From contig NC_066583.1 in assembly GCF_024323335.1 (NCBI RefSeq), forward strand, positions 18,584,665-18,648,664: a stretch of 64,000 nucleotides of DNA. The letters are read 5' to 3'. A program made the translations under genes and the position numbers. Every line of letters begins with the position of its first letter. The stretch's first letter is position 1. This document shows positions 36,080-47,368 of the stretch, piece after piece. This DNA comes from Lathyrus oleraceus (taxonomy: Eukaryota; Streptophyta; Magnoliopsida; Fabales; Fabaceae). The notes under the pieces were generated by a model. It did not search any database. It was not told the origin of the DNA and saw only the letters and a program-made list of their open reading frames with translations.

Positions 36080-38051
36080 TGTCATACGGTGAACTGGACT
36101 TTTTTGTGGTTTTAATCGCAATGTCGCGGTTAGCAAGAGTCGCCACCGACTTTTCTTTTATCCAATAAGGAAAGGTGGAAAAGAACAGGAAAAACCTTAA
36201 TTTAGATTTTGGGTTCGGGAGGTACATTATACAAAGGGAAGGTGTTAGCACCCTTTGTATCCATGGTTATCCATGGGCTCTTAATTGCTCGATCACTTAT
36301 ATTATTTTTGTCTAAAAAAAAAAGTGTTTGTGAATTGTTTAGAAAAATTGTTTTGAAAAGAGAATTTAACTTTGTAATGATTCTTGTATGAATGTATACA
36401 AAGTGATTATCTCGTTTAGTTTTGAAAATTGTTTAGAAAAATATAACTCGGTAATGATTCTAGTATGAATGTATACCAAGTGGTGATTTTCTGAAGGTAT
36501 TTTGAAAGGTGTGAGGTGTGAAAAAATGTTTTAGGTTGTGAGCCAGCAATTAAGAGTTATACCGACCCAAGGTCTTTATGAGTATTTCCTATCCTTATGA
36601 GGGTAAAACTGTCCTTATTATTGAGAAATAAGTAGTTTTATCCTTTGGATGTAAAAGGGTCATCGTAGGGTCATCGATTGGTCATTGAAGGCAACAGTTA
36701 CGAGGATACCTTAGCATTCGAAGGGACTATCATCTTTTAACCGTAGGCAACATCGGAGGGTCATCGAGGGACAAAGTTGTATATTCGAAGGCAACATCCG
36801 AGGGACTATAATTTATTTTATGATGATTTAACCGAAGGGTCTTTGCTAAGGGTATCCCCACGTTCGCGGGACATGACCGTAATATCGTAATCGTAAGGCA
36901 ACAAAGAGAGGTCCAAGATCACTTATTCAAAGGCAAAGTTTTACAATTAATTATATAATTAGGATGAAACTCCACATTAAAATTATTAAAAATAATATAT
37001 TAAAAAATTAATACATTAGAAATTAATACATTAAAAATTAATTTAGGGTGAAACTCCACAAGGGTATCCCACAAATAAAGTGGAATACCTAGCCAATAAC
37101 CTTTTCCTGGGATATGTGAACCTTTACGAAACTCAAAAAAAGAAACATGTCAGAACACCAAATCAGGGTGCAATCGAAGATTACACCGGAGAAATATCAT
37201 AACAATAAATAGGATAGGATGAATAATGCATGGCTATGATAAAAACATAAAAAAAACAGACTAGAAGAATCAGGTACTGTCTCGTTCGCCTCTGCCTCGC
37301 CTAGCGAAGGCCACGGATTTTGAATTTGAAAACAGCCCCATGTTAGGGACTTTGAATTTTATGGCATTTTATCACAGGAATAACATGGTCAAACATTCAG
37401 GGTATTCAGGCATATTTAGATTCCCATACGAAAGCAAATTATATATCAACATTTAATCATGATACATTATATATGTAGATATGGCCAATTGAAAGTATAA
37501 ACAATAGAGATACGCAAACCTGTTTGCCAATTCAAGGTTGAAGGGATTGACCACTTGTAGTATCGGAATAAGTTAGGCAGCGGGAATTGGACGGCGATGG
37601 CTTCGGTGCAGATGGGCTGCCTTCAGGGTTTCTTTACTCTGAATTCTCCGGGTAGGCAGGGTTCCTATGCCAAAGTTTCTATCCGTCCTTCTCTGTTCTC
37701 TCTCTTTCTTTTTCCTCAAGGTTTTGTTCCAAGGAAACCTCAGAGTGTTTTGCTTCTCTTCCTTCTTTCTCCAGTGAATCTCCCAGTGTAAACTCCAAGT
37801 CTAACTCCCCCTACTGAAACTTCAGTATTTATAGACTAATTTCGTGGGTAATGGGCTTGGAATGAGGGAGACCCAAGTCCAAAATAATTTGTTATATTTT
37901 ATTTATATATTTATTTTAATTATTTAATTAATTAATTAATTAATTAATTAATTAATTAATTAATTAAATTTTTCTTTTTTTTTCTTTTTTTTTTCCTTTT
38001 TTTTTCTTCGTTTTTTTAGGAAAAATGATGGGTAATTTTTGGGGTATGACA
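36080..38051 (-). mobile_element. 5' LTR of the nested element
   Basis: Partner of 26352-28334. TATA box at 37826-37833. It is shorter by 11 bp, mainly through a shorter homopolymer run near 37990. Confidence 0.95.
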
Positions 38052-38056
38052 GATCC

Positions 38057-41000
38057 CCTCTATCCAAAACAAGCATTACCTGTCATGAGAACTCATCACA
38101 CAAAAAGTCCATTTTTCAAGTGAACCAATTTTGAATTTGGAGGGAAAAAGTGCATTTTGAGAAATAAGCCTTGTTTTCACATGATTCCACTTGCAATAGC
38201 ACACAAATACCATTTGAAACTTGCTGCAACCAGAAATTTCTACTGTTATATTGGATTTGCATAAGTGAGGGTGGATTGGCTAATTACCATTTAGCATAAA
38301 AGTGCATTTTCACTAATCACTCACATTTGGCTAAACTTGATTAACAAAATGGATTAGTGCATCATATAAATGGTTAATCATAACTGTTTTTGGGATTAAC
38401 ATTCATTCATCTCAGATCTAGATCCAAAATTGCACAATTCTCTCAACTTTTCATCTTCACTTTTTTGCAATTTCTTCACAAGCCTAGCTAAGATCTTCAT
38501 TGTTTCATCATCTACAATCATTGTTGAAGCTAATTGAAGTAAGGAATCATCACTATCAAGCCAAATCGTGGACTGTTAAAGTGAGGTGCAACAATGGCCA
38601 ATGGAGATTTCATCAAGATCGTGCGTAATTGAGCAACAAACCTTGTTCCATTCATCTATCCAAGCATCATAGAAGTTCTGTTTTCACATTTCAAGGCTTA
38701 AAACGCGCGATTCAACACCTGTGCTTCAAAGAAGGTCAGATTTCGACCTTAATAATTCATGAAATTGTTTGATGCTTTAGATAGATCTCTTAGAGTAGGT
38801 AAATCTGCACTTTGAACCACTGATTTTCATTAAGAATTGGTCAAGTTATGATGATTTGAATTTTGATGCATGAACATGTTTTGGATCGATCCGGTTAAAT
38901 TAGGATGAATTAGGCTTAATGAATGTGATATTGTTGATGTACGTTGTGAGACCTTTCCATTGATGTATGGTTTGTTGAATTTGGTGACAAAAAGTTCTTG
39001 AGTGATGAATGTATGATGAACATGATGAACACTTGAATAATTTTCCAGAATCGTGCTTAGATCCATATGACCGCGCACTGTACATGTGTTTGGTGTTTGC
39101 GCGCGCTACTTTTTGAATTCCTGTAGCATTCGATTCCTTGCCATGACAATTCCTCTTTTGGCTTTTGCAATTTATTTCCATATGTTCACATGTTTCACAT
39201 GCTTCATTTCACTTTTTTTATTTTTTTCATTAGTTCCAAAATTCATATCTCATGAAATAATTGTCCAATTGAGATGAGATTTTTTCCACCATGATCCTTG
39301 TAATCTCTAGTTTTTTTGGTGATTTTTATGGAAATTGTGCACGTGTGGTTTTTGGAATGGCTTAGGGTTTGTTCATGTATGTGGTTTCATGCACCTTGCT
39401 TGATGCTTTGATCATGAAATGATGATGCTTAATTGGAAATTCCTGAAATTTTGCATGCTTATTCTAGAGACCTTAATGGACATTTTGGCTTTGAGTTTGC
39501 TATTTTATCATTCCTGGATTGTGAGATATGACCATTTGAACCTAGGTGTGACAATTTGTGTCACACCATTTCATGTCCAACTTCTTGATTTTTGTTACCA
39601 TGCCATAAGAACTTGAAATGAGCTGAAATTTTGCATGTTGATATTTCTGGATGTTAAGCTCACATGTGAAATTTTGTGGAATTTTTGAGTGCATTTTCTA
39701 TTTGTTTGGTAATTTCCTTTCTGTTTGACCAAATGTGTACTTTTTGTGAGTCATGTTTTTAATTGTTTTGTGAAATTCTTGATATGTATTGGATGGACTT
39801 GAAATTTGGCATGTGTATTATAGACATCTTGAAGTTTGCCATGGTTTTGGTTTCACTCATTTATCATGTTTGGTTTCTGTTTTATGATTGCTTGAAGTTG
39901 ATGCATGTCTTGATGCCTTGTATGAGCTTGTTTGGGTATGCTTTGGCTTGATGAATTTAATTGACTTGCTTCCCTTTGTCCAAATGTCCTGAAATGTGGT
40001 GTGTAGATCATGTTGTTAATGCTGTTTAGCCATGAATTTTCTGGGAATTTATTGAATTGTTTGTGAGTTGATTTAAATTGGATCTTTCTGTTTGGTCCTT
40101 TGAGGTTCTAAATTGCATGCTTTGCACTATTTTTTTCATGAAATGATAATGGTTGATGATATGAACATGAGACCAATTGAATTTGATTATTAATTGATTG
40201 ATCTTGATTTTTGATAAGTTTCAGGTTCTGTTTTGACTTATTGCTCCCATTTTGACCCTAGTCTTGTACTAGTGGTTAGAGTTCTCACATTTGAGCTTTG
40301 TTTCAGGTCAAAGAGCACAATTGCTTATGCTTGATGATGTGCCCTCAATTGGAGTTGGCTTGTTGCTTGTTTATGACTAACTTGGAATTTGTTTTGTAGG
40401 CATTGAGATTTATGCTTAGGCCTTGTGGCTTGCACCTATGTGCATTGATGCTTATTATCTGTTTGTGTTGTGGACTTGTAATTTTCTGTTTGACTTTTGT
40501 TTGTCTGTTATACTGATTATGTTGGATTGATATCAGGTACCTTAGTTGCTATAGTTTATTTTGAACTTGCTTGTGCTGCTGCTTGGTTGTGTAAACCAAT
40601 TGAGGTAGAATTTCTTTTCTCCATGTAGTCTGGAAGACCTGGCCTGATACTTGGCCAGGCACCTGTCTGAAGTCCTCCTTAAGAGGCAATGCCTGTGATT
40701 GTTTATTTTTGTCCCCAAGCAGGAAAAGACCTTGATTAAGGCAATTGGCAGATACAAGAGATGTGCAATCCATCTCCTGCTATTCTGTTGAGTCGTCCCT
40801 CTGCTCACACAACTGGTGTTGATGCATTGTGGACATTAACCCAAGATCATTGTACAGTTGTACAGTTGAGTCAGTGTCATAAGTGTAGAAGGGTTCCCAC
40901 TTTCTGAACCCACACTTCCTTTGTCTGAAGCTCTCCCTGGCCAGGGATAAGAGCTGTGAGGCACACCCCTCACTCCCTATTTCATCTGCTTCACCCTGAC

Positions 41001-41998
41001 TCTCAATGTCAGGTTTAAGAGCTAACACCACCCTGATACAGTTGGCTTGCTCTTGCAGCCTAACCTTTGTTTGAGCCCCACTTGGTGTGTATATAGTGTG
41101 TGCTATTTGTGATTGTTTGCTTTGATTGCTTTGCCTGTTTAGGATTAGCTTGCTGCCAGTGCAAGTTAGGATAGAAACCATAACTTAGGGATGATATGCA
41201 TGATAACATCTAGGCTCGAGTCCAGCTCCCTAGTAGTGTGTCTCCCTTTGTATCTGGTTAGGTTAGAATTTTTTTCCCGTTCAGGGGAACTACGTTGCAA
41301 TGATCCTCATACCAGATGAGGTACGTAGGCAGGAGGTCGCACGAGATCTCTCCGGGCACCCTTTTCTTTTTTTGAGTGTGTTGTGTTTGCCAGCTATCAG
41401 GCTCGAGTTCCCGACTCCCTGTTAGTCTGTGTGTTCACCCTTTTTTCTTTTTGTGTGTGTTTGCTTGACAGTTGCTAGGCTCGAGTTCCCGACTCCTTAG
41501 TAACTTGTTGTGTGTTATCCTTATTGTTGTGTGCTTGGAGTCCGGTATAAGTCCATCAAGTGGCATCTGGTTTCCAGTGTGGGTTTGTTTGGTTCGGAAG
41601 CTGATGTAAGTCCAGCGATTGGCGTTCGGGTTCCATGTTTGCCTTTTTGCGTGTGTTTTGTTTCGGCGTGCGTGAGCCGAACTACGGTAGCTCTGATTCT
41701 CATTCCAGATGAGATACGTAGGCATAGGATGCGATATCCTAGCGAGCCCTCTCCCCTCTTCCTCCACCTGTGTTGTTCTCAGTATGTGTGTGTGCATTTA
41801 TTTGTTTTAGCAACCTTTTCTTTCTTTTAGAGCGTGGATCCCGTCGAGTACGACGGATGCGTAGGGGTGCTAATACCTTCCCTTCGCATAACCGACTCCC
41901 GATCCCATTCTCTTTGGTCGCGAGACCATGCTTTTTCCAGGTTTACTTTGAGCGTTTCCTTTGCCTCTTTTGGGATAAATAACGCACGGTGGCGGCTC
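38057..41998 (+). mobile_element. Outer Ogre left LTR, part 2, truncated at its 3' end
   Basis: Collinear with 55051-58986 of the right LTR. It includes a likely TATA box (TATAAAT, 38365-38371) and the U5 hairpins after TACGTAGGCA (41322 and 41715). The last 47 bp of the LTR and the PBS are missing: at 41998/41999 it joins post-integrase DNA through a CT microhomology. Weak internal repeats (GAAATTTTGCATG phrases, 39430-40110) are typical of this LTR family. Confidence 0.93.
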
Positions 41999-42018
41999 CT
42001 TCGCATAAAATAGACTCG

Positions 42019-42213
42019 CTGGACGATAAAAAGAATAGTCCAGGCAAAAAAAAGGGCATCCCGACGAACCAAAAAAAAAAGAGAATAAAGAGGTTCGGGC
42101 AAAAATTAGGGATATAAAAAAAGAGTACACCCGGTGAGTCGAAAACCCAAAAGGGCGGCTCAGGCAAAAATGGGTATCCCGATGGATTGAAAACCCGAAA
42201 AGAGGGCGATCCA
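42019..42213 (+). other. Four-hairpin cassette (second copy)
   Basis: Stems: 42019-42043 CTGGAC/GTCCAG; 42065-42097 CGAACC/GGTTCG; 42135-42162 TGAGTC/GGCTCA; 42183-42213 TGGAT/ATCCA. Inner CCC/GGG stems with A-rich loops sit in the last two. Confidence 0.8.
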
Positions 42214-43448
42214 GGCAAAAGTTAGGGAATAAGCGAATGACTGTGATCTGAGTTCATCAGTGTTATATCACCGTTTCATTCAATCCGGCAATCTTCGAAG
42301 GTTAAAGATCGACTAATCATCCACTTCAGAAAGCAAGATGAGCAGAGCGTCTTGAGGACATACGAGTCATAGCAGAGTCGAAACTCAGTGGGACCCCGTT
42401 TCCACATTTGCCATTAGGATAGTTCTCTTTTTATAGCGATCACCTCTTTTCAGGGATCAGCTTCCTGATACCCTCGCCTATTCCTGGCACAAATTTTCTC
42501 CCCAGTAAGAGTCGAATAATTCAGTTAAAGAGCCTCTTTATTTTTCATTTATCAGTTTGTTTGCAAAAATGTCTGAATTTTTGATAAAACATATTGCATA
42601 TGAACATAATGGTGGCTTTTGCAGATGGTTTGCACAGGAAAACATTTAAAATTTCTTTGAATGTGCTTAATCCCTAACGGTGAATTCAAACCGAGTAATT
42701 CCCCCGAGGCATACGTGTATTTTTGGTTGCAGGTCACAGGAACCGGATGCCAAGTCATGAATCCTCATCCCCCAAGCAGTTGACAAAGTCTCTCCTCAGC
42801 AGAGCATGTTCCCCAACAGAGTTGACAGTATCCAGACTGTCTAGCCCCAGTAGAGTTGACAAAGTCTCTCCTCAGCAGAGCATGTTCCCTAACAGAGTTG
42901 ACAGTATCCAGACTGTCTATCCCCAGCGGAGTTGACAGTGTCAGACTGTATCTTCCTAGCAACAGCGGAGTGGTTGCATAACCAACGGACAAGAGGGTGG
43001 TGTTCCCAGTGTTCATCTCATCCCCAGCAGATTATTTTTAACAGATTTGTTAATCCCCAGCTAGAGGACGATTAGCAAGTTCATATCCCCAGCAAAGGTC
43101 GTTTCCTACGACATTTCCCCTGGAAGTGTTTTCCCCACAGACTCTCCTCACAGAGCCTCGCCGAACCAAGTTTCCATAGTTGATACTCCCCCCGCAAGGT
43201 CAACTTTTCAAGCAGCCAATTTATTTTTGGTGGCTCATTGGTCTCGGCAGACGGATCATTCCCCACAGAGCATTCAAGGATTGATACAGCGATCTGTTCC
43301 CTACCGGAGTTTGCTTCCCCAAGCAGATTTCTTTTTACACCATGCATAACATTTGCATTTGCATGCATATCATATCAAGCATACACATAAGCTGATAAAC
43401 AGGTTCTTCCAAGCAGACTGAAGAATTACTTTACAACCAAGGCCATGA

Positions 43449-44390
43449 GATCCAGCCAGAGGATCAAGCGTGAGTGATCCAGCCTGAGGGTCGTTTTGAA
43501 GATTCAGCCTGAGAATCGTTTTCCAGTGATCCAGCCTGAGGGTCATTTTGAAGATTCAGCCTGAGAATCGTTTTCCAGTGATCCAGCCTGAGGGTCATTT
43601 CGAAGATTCAGCCTGAGAATCGTGTTCCAGTGATCCAGCCTGAGGGTCATTTCAAAGATTCAGCCTGAGAATCGTGTTCCAGTGATCCAGCCTGAGGGTC
43701 ATTTCGAAGATTCAGCCTGAGAATCGTGTTCCAGTAAGCCAGCCTAAGGCTCAATTTGAAGATTCCCCAGTGAAGTTGCCTACAAGCTTTATTTCCCCAG
43801 CAAGCCTAAGTCTAATTGAGGAGTCGTTACAACATGTTCTAGCCCGAAGAATATGTACGAAGCCCAAAAGTGGAATATTCTCGAAGCTGCATATCTAATA
43901 TGAAGGTTGGGTGTAGATTTCAAAAGAGGGTCAACCAGCGCATGCCTCAGATGTGGGATCCTAATGATGGGAATTTATCATCAAAACAATCCAGATCTAG
44001 CCAGAAGATCGAAGTAGATTCAGCCAGAGAATCGAAACAAAGGAGATCTAGCCAGAAGATCGAAGAAGATCTAGCCAGAAGATCGAAGTCAGGTCTAGCC
44101 CGAAGACCGGAAATAGATTCAGCCAGAGAATCGAAACAATCCAGATCTAGCCAGAAGATCGAAGTAGATTCAGCCAGAGGATCAAAGGAAATAGATTCAG
44201 CCAGAGAATCGAAACGGAGGAGATCTAGCTAGAAGATCGAAGAAGATCTAGCCAGAAGATCAAATTCGTATCCAGCCCGAGGATCAAAATTAATATCCAA
44301 CCAGAGGACTAAATTGAGTATAGGTTCAGCCAGAGGATCGACACTCCAGATTAAGCCAGAAGACTGATTCAAATCCAGCCAGAGGATCGG
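43449..44390 (+). repeat. Array of hairpins with AGCCNGA loop and variable stems
   Basis: About two dozen units with core AGCCTGA, AGCCAGA or AGCCCGA flanked by complementary arms: GATCC/GGATC, GATTC/GAATC, GATCT/AGATC, GGTCT/AGACC, TGATCC/GGGTCA, and a 9-bp pair ACATGTTCT/AGAATATGT at 43832-43856. Part of it (43474-43733) is a regular 52-bp tandem repeat, five copies, alternating two stem types. The part from 43980 on has half-units of about 23 bp. Confidence 0.88.
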
Positions 44391-44551
44391 AAGAAAAATA
44401 AACAGCGCGGTGTATTTCCGCGTTTTTGTGGTGTTCTCGGAGCGCAAATTTTCGGTCTATCTTTGGTATTCAATCACAGCTCACCCCGTTTGTCTGATAA
44501 GCTGTTCGCTTTCATCCTACTCGGGTTAGCTGATGATTGAATATGGGCAGC

Positions 44552-46191
44552 TGTAACACCCCAAAATTTGCCCTCCTCATTCATGCATTCATTTAGCATT
44601 TCATATTGCATTTCATCATGTCAATCAGAATTAGATCCGGAAAAAAAAAAAAATAATTTTTTACAAAAAATAAAATAAAATAATAATAATAATAAAAATT
44701 TTTTAATTAATTAATTAATTAATTAAATAAATAAAATATAATAAAATTTTTTTTGGACTTGGGTCTCTCTCATTTGAGCCCACAAAACCATGAAATTCAG
44801 TCTATAAATACCAAGGCTTCACTTGAGAGAACAGAAGAGGAGAAGAAGGAAGAGAAGCAAAATACTCTGAGGTTTCCTTGGAACAAAACCCTGAGGAAAA
44901 AGATAGTGAGAGAAGACCTAACGGAGTTCAGAGCAGCCTCCAAACCCCGAAGGGAACTCAGCTACACAGAATCGCCTCTGCCTCACATAAACCCTGAAGA
45001 TTGTTTTGTAAACCTCACGGGTGCAACTCAATTTCAATCAAGCTCTCCAATCAGGTTTGTCATTATTCCCATTACCTTTGCCCATGGGTTTAATATGTAT
45101 ATGAATGTATAAACAATGCCTTGAATGTTTAACCGTTTAATTTTTGAGTGTATGCCACAGGGTTTGAGTTTTCAGAAACCATACTGTTATTCATGAAAAA
45201 AATGCTTATGGTGTTTCACTAACCCTTTTGTTAAGTTTTTGTGAGGGCTCACATGACTTTTGCAGGGATAACTTGCGTGGTTTCCCACTTTATTTGTGGG
45301 ATAACCCCTGGAGGTTCATTCCGATTACCTGTACTGACTCACTTTTCTTTGATGGCATTAGCTTGGAAGGATCTCAGGGTTTCCCATTCCTTTAATTGCT
45401 GTTACTTCGGATCTTTATCCGGGTGGTACTTTTACATTTTTCCCGCATTTTACTGCTTTCCTAGCTGGAAGACCTCGATAGGAGGCAACGTTTGAGCCCC
45501 TTGGTGGCATTTTACTTTGAGATACATGTTTTGTGTTTTGTGTTCGTATCCCTGCAGGTAGCGCGGTTCCTTCATCAAGGACTGCCTTTTTGCCCTCGAG
45601 CATCCCAAACCCTAAAACCCAAAGCAACACGCTAACTCCTTCTACTACAGGCGAGTAAGTCTCCAAAGGTCGAGCATCCGGTAGATTGCGTAGTGACGTC
45701 GTTCGTCCAAAACCCAATCCATAACCCCGTAGTTAGCCGAACTACGTTTTGCTCTGATTCTCAGGCCAGATGAGATACGTAGGCATAAGACACGATGTCT
45801 TAGCGAGCACACATCCCCCAACCCATAGGTCAGCCGAGCTACGAAGACTCTGATTCTCATATTCAGATGAGATACGTATGCAGTGGATGCGACATCCGCG
45901 CGAGTCATTTTCATTTAACCCTTTTTTTTTGGCAAACAACACAAGATAAACCCACACCCTTTAGACAAAAAACACAAAAGTGGATCCCGTAGAGTACTAC
46001 GGATGCGTAGGGGTGCTAATACCTTCCCTTCGCATAACCGACTCCCGATCCCATTCTCTTTGGTCGCGAGACCATGCTTTTTCCAGGTTTACTTTGAGCG
46101 TTTCCTTTGCCTCTTTTGGGATAAATAACGCACGGTGGCGGCTCTGTTTGTTTTTGTTTTAGCCCGCCGGTTGTTTTTCGCGGATGCGACA
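44552..46191 (+). mobile_element. Complete short-type Ogre LTR (middle LTR)
   Basis: Starts TGTAACACCCCAAAATTTG after a polypurine tract and ends GCGGATGCGACA before a PBS; 1640 bp. TATA box at 44803-44810. The U3 is homologous to the nested element's LTR (ACTTGGGTCTC and GAGGTTTCCTTGGAACAAAA blocks). The last 230 bp are almost identical to the ends of the long outer LTRs. It has two U5 TACGTA hairpins (45776-45802 and 45873-45897). It serves as 3' LTR for the segment on its left and 5' LTR for that on its right. Confidence 0.93.
44803..44810 (+). promoter_or_regulatory. LTR TATA box (middle LTR)
   Basis: TATAAATA, about 250 bp into the LTR, at the same place as in the nested element's LTR. 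Confidence 0.65.
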
Positions 46192-46193
46192 AC

Positions 46194-46211
46194 TGGCGAC
46201 TCTGCTGGGGA
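46194..46211 (+). other. Primer-binding site, tRNA-Arg type
   Basis: TGGCGACTCTGCTGGGGA, two bases after the LTR end; complementary to a tRNA 3' end of Arg type, as reported for Ogre. Confidence 0.92.
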
Positions 46212-47368
46212 CGACAAGATGTTGACCTGTGCTGGTCCATCTTCCCTAAGCGAGTCTCTCCTAGCGTTCTAGGATAGTTTAGGTTGCTTGTGCTGCTATT
46301 TATTGCATTTATTATTCTGTTGTGTATATATTTGCATAGATACTTGCATGCATCATACTATCATGTTGCCGTCCTCTGTACAAGTGGTTCCTCTGTTTGG
46401 GGTGGGTGTTCTGAGTGGGGCTAAAACCCAGGCCCGAGTATACACCTAAGATTAGTGTGGTCTCAGGTTGCCTCTCATGTTGTGTCAACATGATCTTGGC
46501 GACTTGACATACCACAAGCCGGACGAGGTTCATTTGATAGTGCCCTTCCTTTGTGGAGTATCCACTCTGGTTGAGTCACCTCATCTGAGCTATTGACTCT
46601 GGTGACCGATCATTTCCCGGATCTTTGGTTTAGACGATCTCAGGAGAGCTACAATGGCACACCCGAAAGGGCAAACCCATTGAGTATCTCTGCCCGATTG
46701 TCGAGACTATTATCCGCCATAGGATAACCTGATTAGAATTTACCTGTGAGGGGAGGGTGATTCTTACAGATGCATGTTCAGATGGTGACTTTGATGGTGA
46801 CTATCGGTTCCGTTGATCAGAGTCATATTTATAAGTCGGATTTATGGACATTTATTTCTGAGACGTCGGAGTGCTGTCCGTGTTATTTATCAGTGGGGAT
46901 CCGTTTATTTCAGGATTCCCCGGGCCGATTCAGAGATTGTTGTGGATATCTATTCAGAGATTGTTTGATGATGATGGTGATGTACCTTTCAGTTCCGTTT
47001 ATTTTGAAACCCCCAAGTTGGATTTGTGGTTACATGTTCCTTCAGATGGTTGTGATCAGTTCAGAGATCAGGCTTCAGTGCAACAAATGTTCAGATGACT
47101 TGGAGGATGGCACAGTGCATTGCATTCACGCATCAGCATCATCCATATTTTGCATTCATCGGCATCTAACTCACGTCTATCCATACTCAGGGTACATTCT
47201 CGATTGAGATTCTGGTTGAGAGACATCCTGATGTCAGAATGTTATTGTCGAAATTTTATCTGTCTCGATGAAACCAGGATCGAAAGATAGAATCTTCCTC
47301 ATATGGATAGACGTTGCATTCATGCATGTTAACCTGTTTGCTATTTTGTAGGTATCAGTATCTAACCG
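46212..47368 (+). mobile_element. Ogre leader without ORF1
   Basis: Non-coding leader. The expected ORF1 (compare 61017) is missing, presumably deleted. Short GATGGTGA and TTCAGA phrases recur at 46770-47100. A 145-codon open frame (46770-47207) has no domain and looks accidental. Confidence 0.65.

Larger units (their letters stand above)
26352..38051 (-). mobile_element. Nested non-autonomous Ogre-type element, 11.7 kb
   Basis: Flanked by GATCC (26347-26351 and 38052-38056). LTRs of 1983 and 1972 bp begin TGTCATACCCC and end CCGTATGACA on the minus strand. They are almost identical: the differences I saw are two substitutions and homopolymer lengths. The 7.7 kb interior on the minus strand holds PBS, leader, gag-protease ORF, intron, deleted RT/RNase H, deleted integrase, hairpin cassette and 3' UTR array. 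The family is Ogre-like by PBS, intron and gag. The near-identical LTRs imply very recent insertion. Confidence 0.95.
41999..44551 (+). mobile_element. Ogre 3' UTR segment (left)
   Basis: Begins in the last bases of an integrase ORF (CTTCGCATAAAATAG) and runs through a four-hairpin cassette (42019-42213), a run of CCCCAGCAGAGT-like motifs (42760-43330) and two hairpin-rich repeat arrays (43449-44390). It ends in GAATATGGGCAGC, the polypurine tract directly before the LTR at 44552. No coding domain. It is therefore the natural 3' end of an element whose gag-pol is not present. Confidence 0.85.

Noticed and set aside
38830..39181. Small frames conserved between 38830-39181 and 55824-56175
   Set aside because: Conserved only because both lie in the two LTRs of one element; no domain.
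43474..43733. Regular repeat and spacer pattern reminiscent of a CRISPR array
   Set aside because: The 52-bp unit is repeated as a whole with no unique spacers, and the host is a plant. It is a retrotransposon 3' UTR array.
44753..45112. 119-codon frame in the middle LTR
   Set aside because: It overlaps the TATA box and U3/R region of an LTR; the homologous part of the nested LTR does not keep the frame as a gene.
46194..46211. Possible tRNA gene piece
   Set aside because: Only the 18 bases complementary to a tRNA 3' end are present, next to an LTR: a primer-binding site.
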